Positions 63,144-64,000 of a stretch of DNA of 64,000 bases are shown here, one piece after another. The stretch is from the NCBI RefSeq assembly GCF_016756495.1, contig NZ_AP023243.1:4592501-4656500 (forward strand), written 5' to 3'. The notes beneath the pieces are model-generated. The model saw nothing but the letters and a program-made list of their open reading frames with translations. It searched no databases and was not told the DNA's origin. The first letter of the stretch is position 1, and each line of letters starts with the position of its first letter. The translations under genes and the position numbers were made by a program. The DNA comes from Mesorhizobium sp. 113-3-3 (GTDB lineage: Bacteria > Pseudomonadota > Alphaproteobacteria > Rhizobiales > Rhizobiaceae).

Positions 63144-64000
63144 TCAGCCCTCGATGAAACGCCAGACTTGGGCATCCGGCTTGAGCTGGCCGCTCAGCAC
63201 GAAATATTTGTAGAGTACCAACAAGGAGATCGCCTGTTCGGTCCGTTCGTTAGCGAAGGTCCGGCAATAGGCATTCGCAGCCGCGACGATGCGCTCTGCC
63301 TTCTCCGGGTGCCGTTCGAAATAGGCCACATGATCGGCAACGTCGGAGAAATCCGCCGCAAGCGGCACATAATGGACATTGGCCTCGAGATGCCGCTCCG
63401 CGAACCATGTTTCGTATGTCGGCGGCGGCATCAGGCAGAGCGACTTCGAGCTCAGTATCCATTTGAGATTGGTCGCCACGTCATTGCCTTCGAGCGAGAC
63501 GATGTAGCGGTAGCGCTGGTGCTGGCTGATGCTGAGAAAGGGCTTGGCATATTCGGCCGGCGCGTTCGGCTTGTGCGAGCCGACGTCGCAGAACGGCAGG
63601 TCGCGCACCGCTTGCAGAAACCGTGTCCTGATCGGATTGTTGAGATCGCCGCGCCACACCACCATAGGCAACTTGTCGGCGAACGAAATGGGATCAGCCG
63701 GCATCTGGAAGTGACGGAATTTGTCGAGCTTCATGATGACCGCGTTCCGGTCGTCATCACGGATGGGCCGATCCTTCACGATCGCCGGCACTTTCGGCAC
63801 ATCCCTGACGTCGCCAAATTCGATGTCGATGAGCAATGCGGGATCGAAATAGCGGGCGAATTCCTTCAGGTCGTAATAGTACATGGTCGGCGTGAAGGGC
63901 AGCTTGCTGACCCGCACGGCATTGGCGCTTGGCGCGAACCCATCCTGCAGCTTGTTGTAGTAATTCAACCGACGGCGCGCCGCCTCGTCGGAGAGCATGG
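63144..64000 (-). CDS. GT90-like glycosyltransferase, partial (5' end beyond the window)
   Basis: At least 284 residues; the gene reads through the right edge, since the ATG at 63998 is the last codon available and may be internal. The family 90 pattern is visible: FADKLPMVVWRGDLNNPIRTRFL, then CDVGSHK and ISQHQRYRYIVSLEGNDVATNLKWIL, and the end CLMPPPTYETWF. GT90 enzymes transfer xylose or similar sugars to capsule or lipopolysaccharide. It stands apart from the exopolysaccharide cluster. Confidence 0.75.
   Translation of the reverse strand, partial: MLSDEAARRRLNYYNKLQDGFAPSANAVRVSKLPFTPTMYYYDLKEFARYFDPALLIDIEFGDVRDVPKVPAIVKDRPIRDDDRNAVIMKLDKFRHFQMPADPISFADKLPMVVWRGDLNNPIRTRFLQAVRDLPFCDVGSHKPNAPAEYAKPFLSISQHQRYRYIVSLEGNDVATNLKWILSSKSLCLMPPPTYETWFAERHLEANVHYVPLAADFSDVADHVAYFERHPEKAERIVAAANAYCRTFANERTEQAISLLVLYKYFVLSGQLKPDAQVWRFIEG

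Overview
The window reads as ordinary chromosome of an alphaproteobacterium in the order Rhizobiales, most like Mesorhizobium (inferred from gene content, gene order and repeats; no search was run). It is GC-rich and densely coded on both strands. It carries the Rhizobiales blocks rplM-rpsI, speB-argC, glyA-nrdR-ribD-ribC-ribH-nusB and plsX-fabH-ihfA-merR, an ldtR/L,D-transpeptidase pair, and palindromic repeats of the kind common in Mesorhizobium intergenic DNA. No insertion sequence, phage, CRISPR array or rRNA was seen. One tRNA gene, tRNA-Pro(GGG), is present.

Layout. 1-2.2 kb: a thioesterase, a HicB-like orphan antitoxin and the rplM-rpsI ribosomal operon with a clear sigma70-type promoter. 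2.2-10.4 kb: an MFS exporter, an exported glycerophosphodiesterase, a membrane acyltransferase, agmatinase-family and argC genes, an APH-like kinase, heme A synthase and DUF2842. 10.4-12.8 kb: a polysaccharide deacetylase and a FemAB/CelD-like acyltransferase. 12.8-18.8 kb: a GntR regulator divergent from a polyamine-type ABC importer operon that ends in an Asp/Glu/hydantoin racemase. 19.6-26.8 kb: an exopolysaccharide cluster (Wzz/BY-kinase-like, Wza, GT4, WcaJ-type initiating transferase, Wzy/ligase), without a flippase. 26.8-30.4 kb: tRNA-Pro facing a YbaK-type deacylase, then small exported proteins of unknown function and a membrane-anchored DUF883-like protein behind a perfect EcfG-type stress promoter.

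30.5-35.6 kb: merR, ihfA, fabH, plsX, DUF177, the cytochrome bc1 assembly chaperone and bamE. 35.7-42 kb: proton-pumping pyrophosphatase and a complete yehZYXW-type osmolyte importer. 42.1-49.4 kb: an MFS gene, nusB, ribH, a 53-codon antitoxin-like gene lodged between ribH and ribC, ribC, ribD, nrdR, two small hypotheticals and glyA. 49.5-56.9 kb: a Na+/H+ antiporter, a solo LuxR regulator, an L,D-transpeptidase, an exported protein, LdtR, DUF6163 and a 3-hydroxyisobutyryl-CoA hydrolase. 57-64 kb: DUF2066, hemB, a VOC protein, a DHFR-like reductase, a composite repeat, PPK2, an aldo/keto reductase and a GT90 glycosyltransferase cut by the window edge.

Most of the window is housekeeping. The points most worth a second look are the antitoxin-like gene in the riboflavin operon, the degenerate kinase domain of the Wzz protein, the EcfG promoter, the GntR/ABC/racemase module with its palindrome, the solo LuxR with an altered ligand pocket, and the ldt/ldtR neighbourhood. 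I did not find a convincing entirely new multi-gene system.
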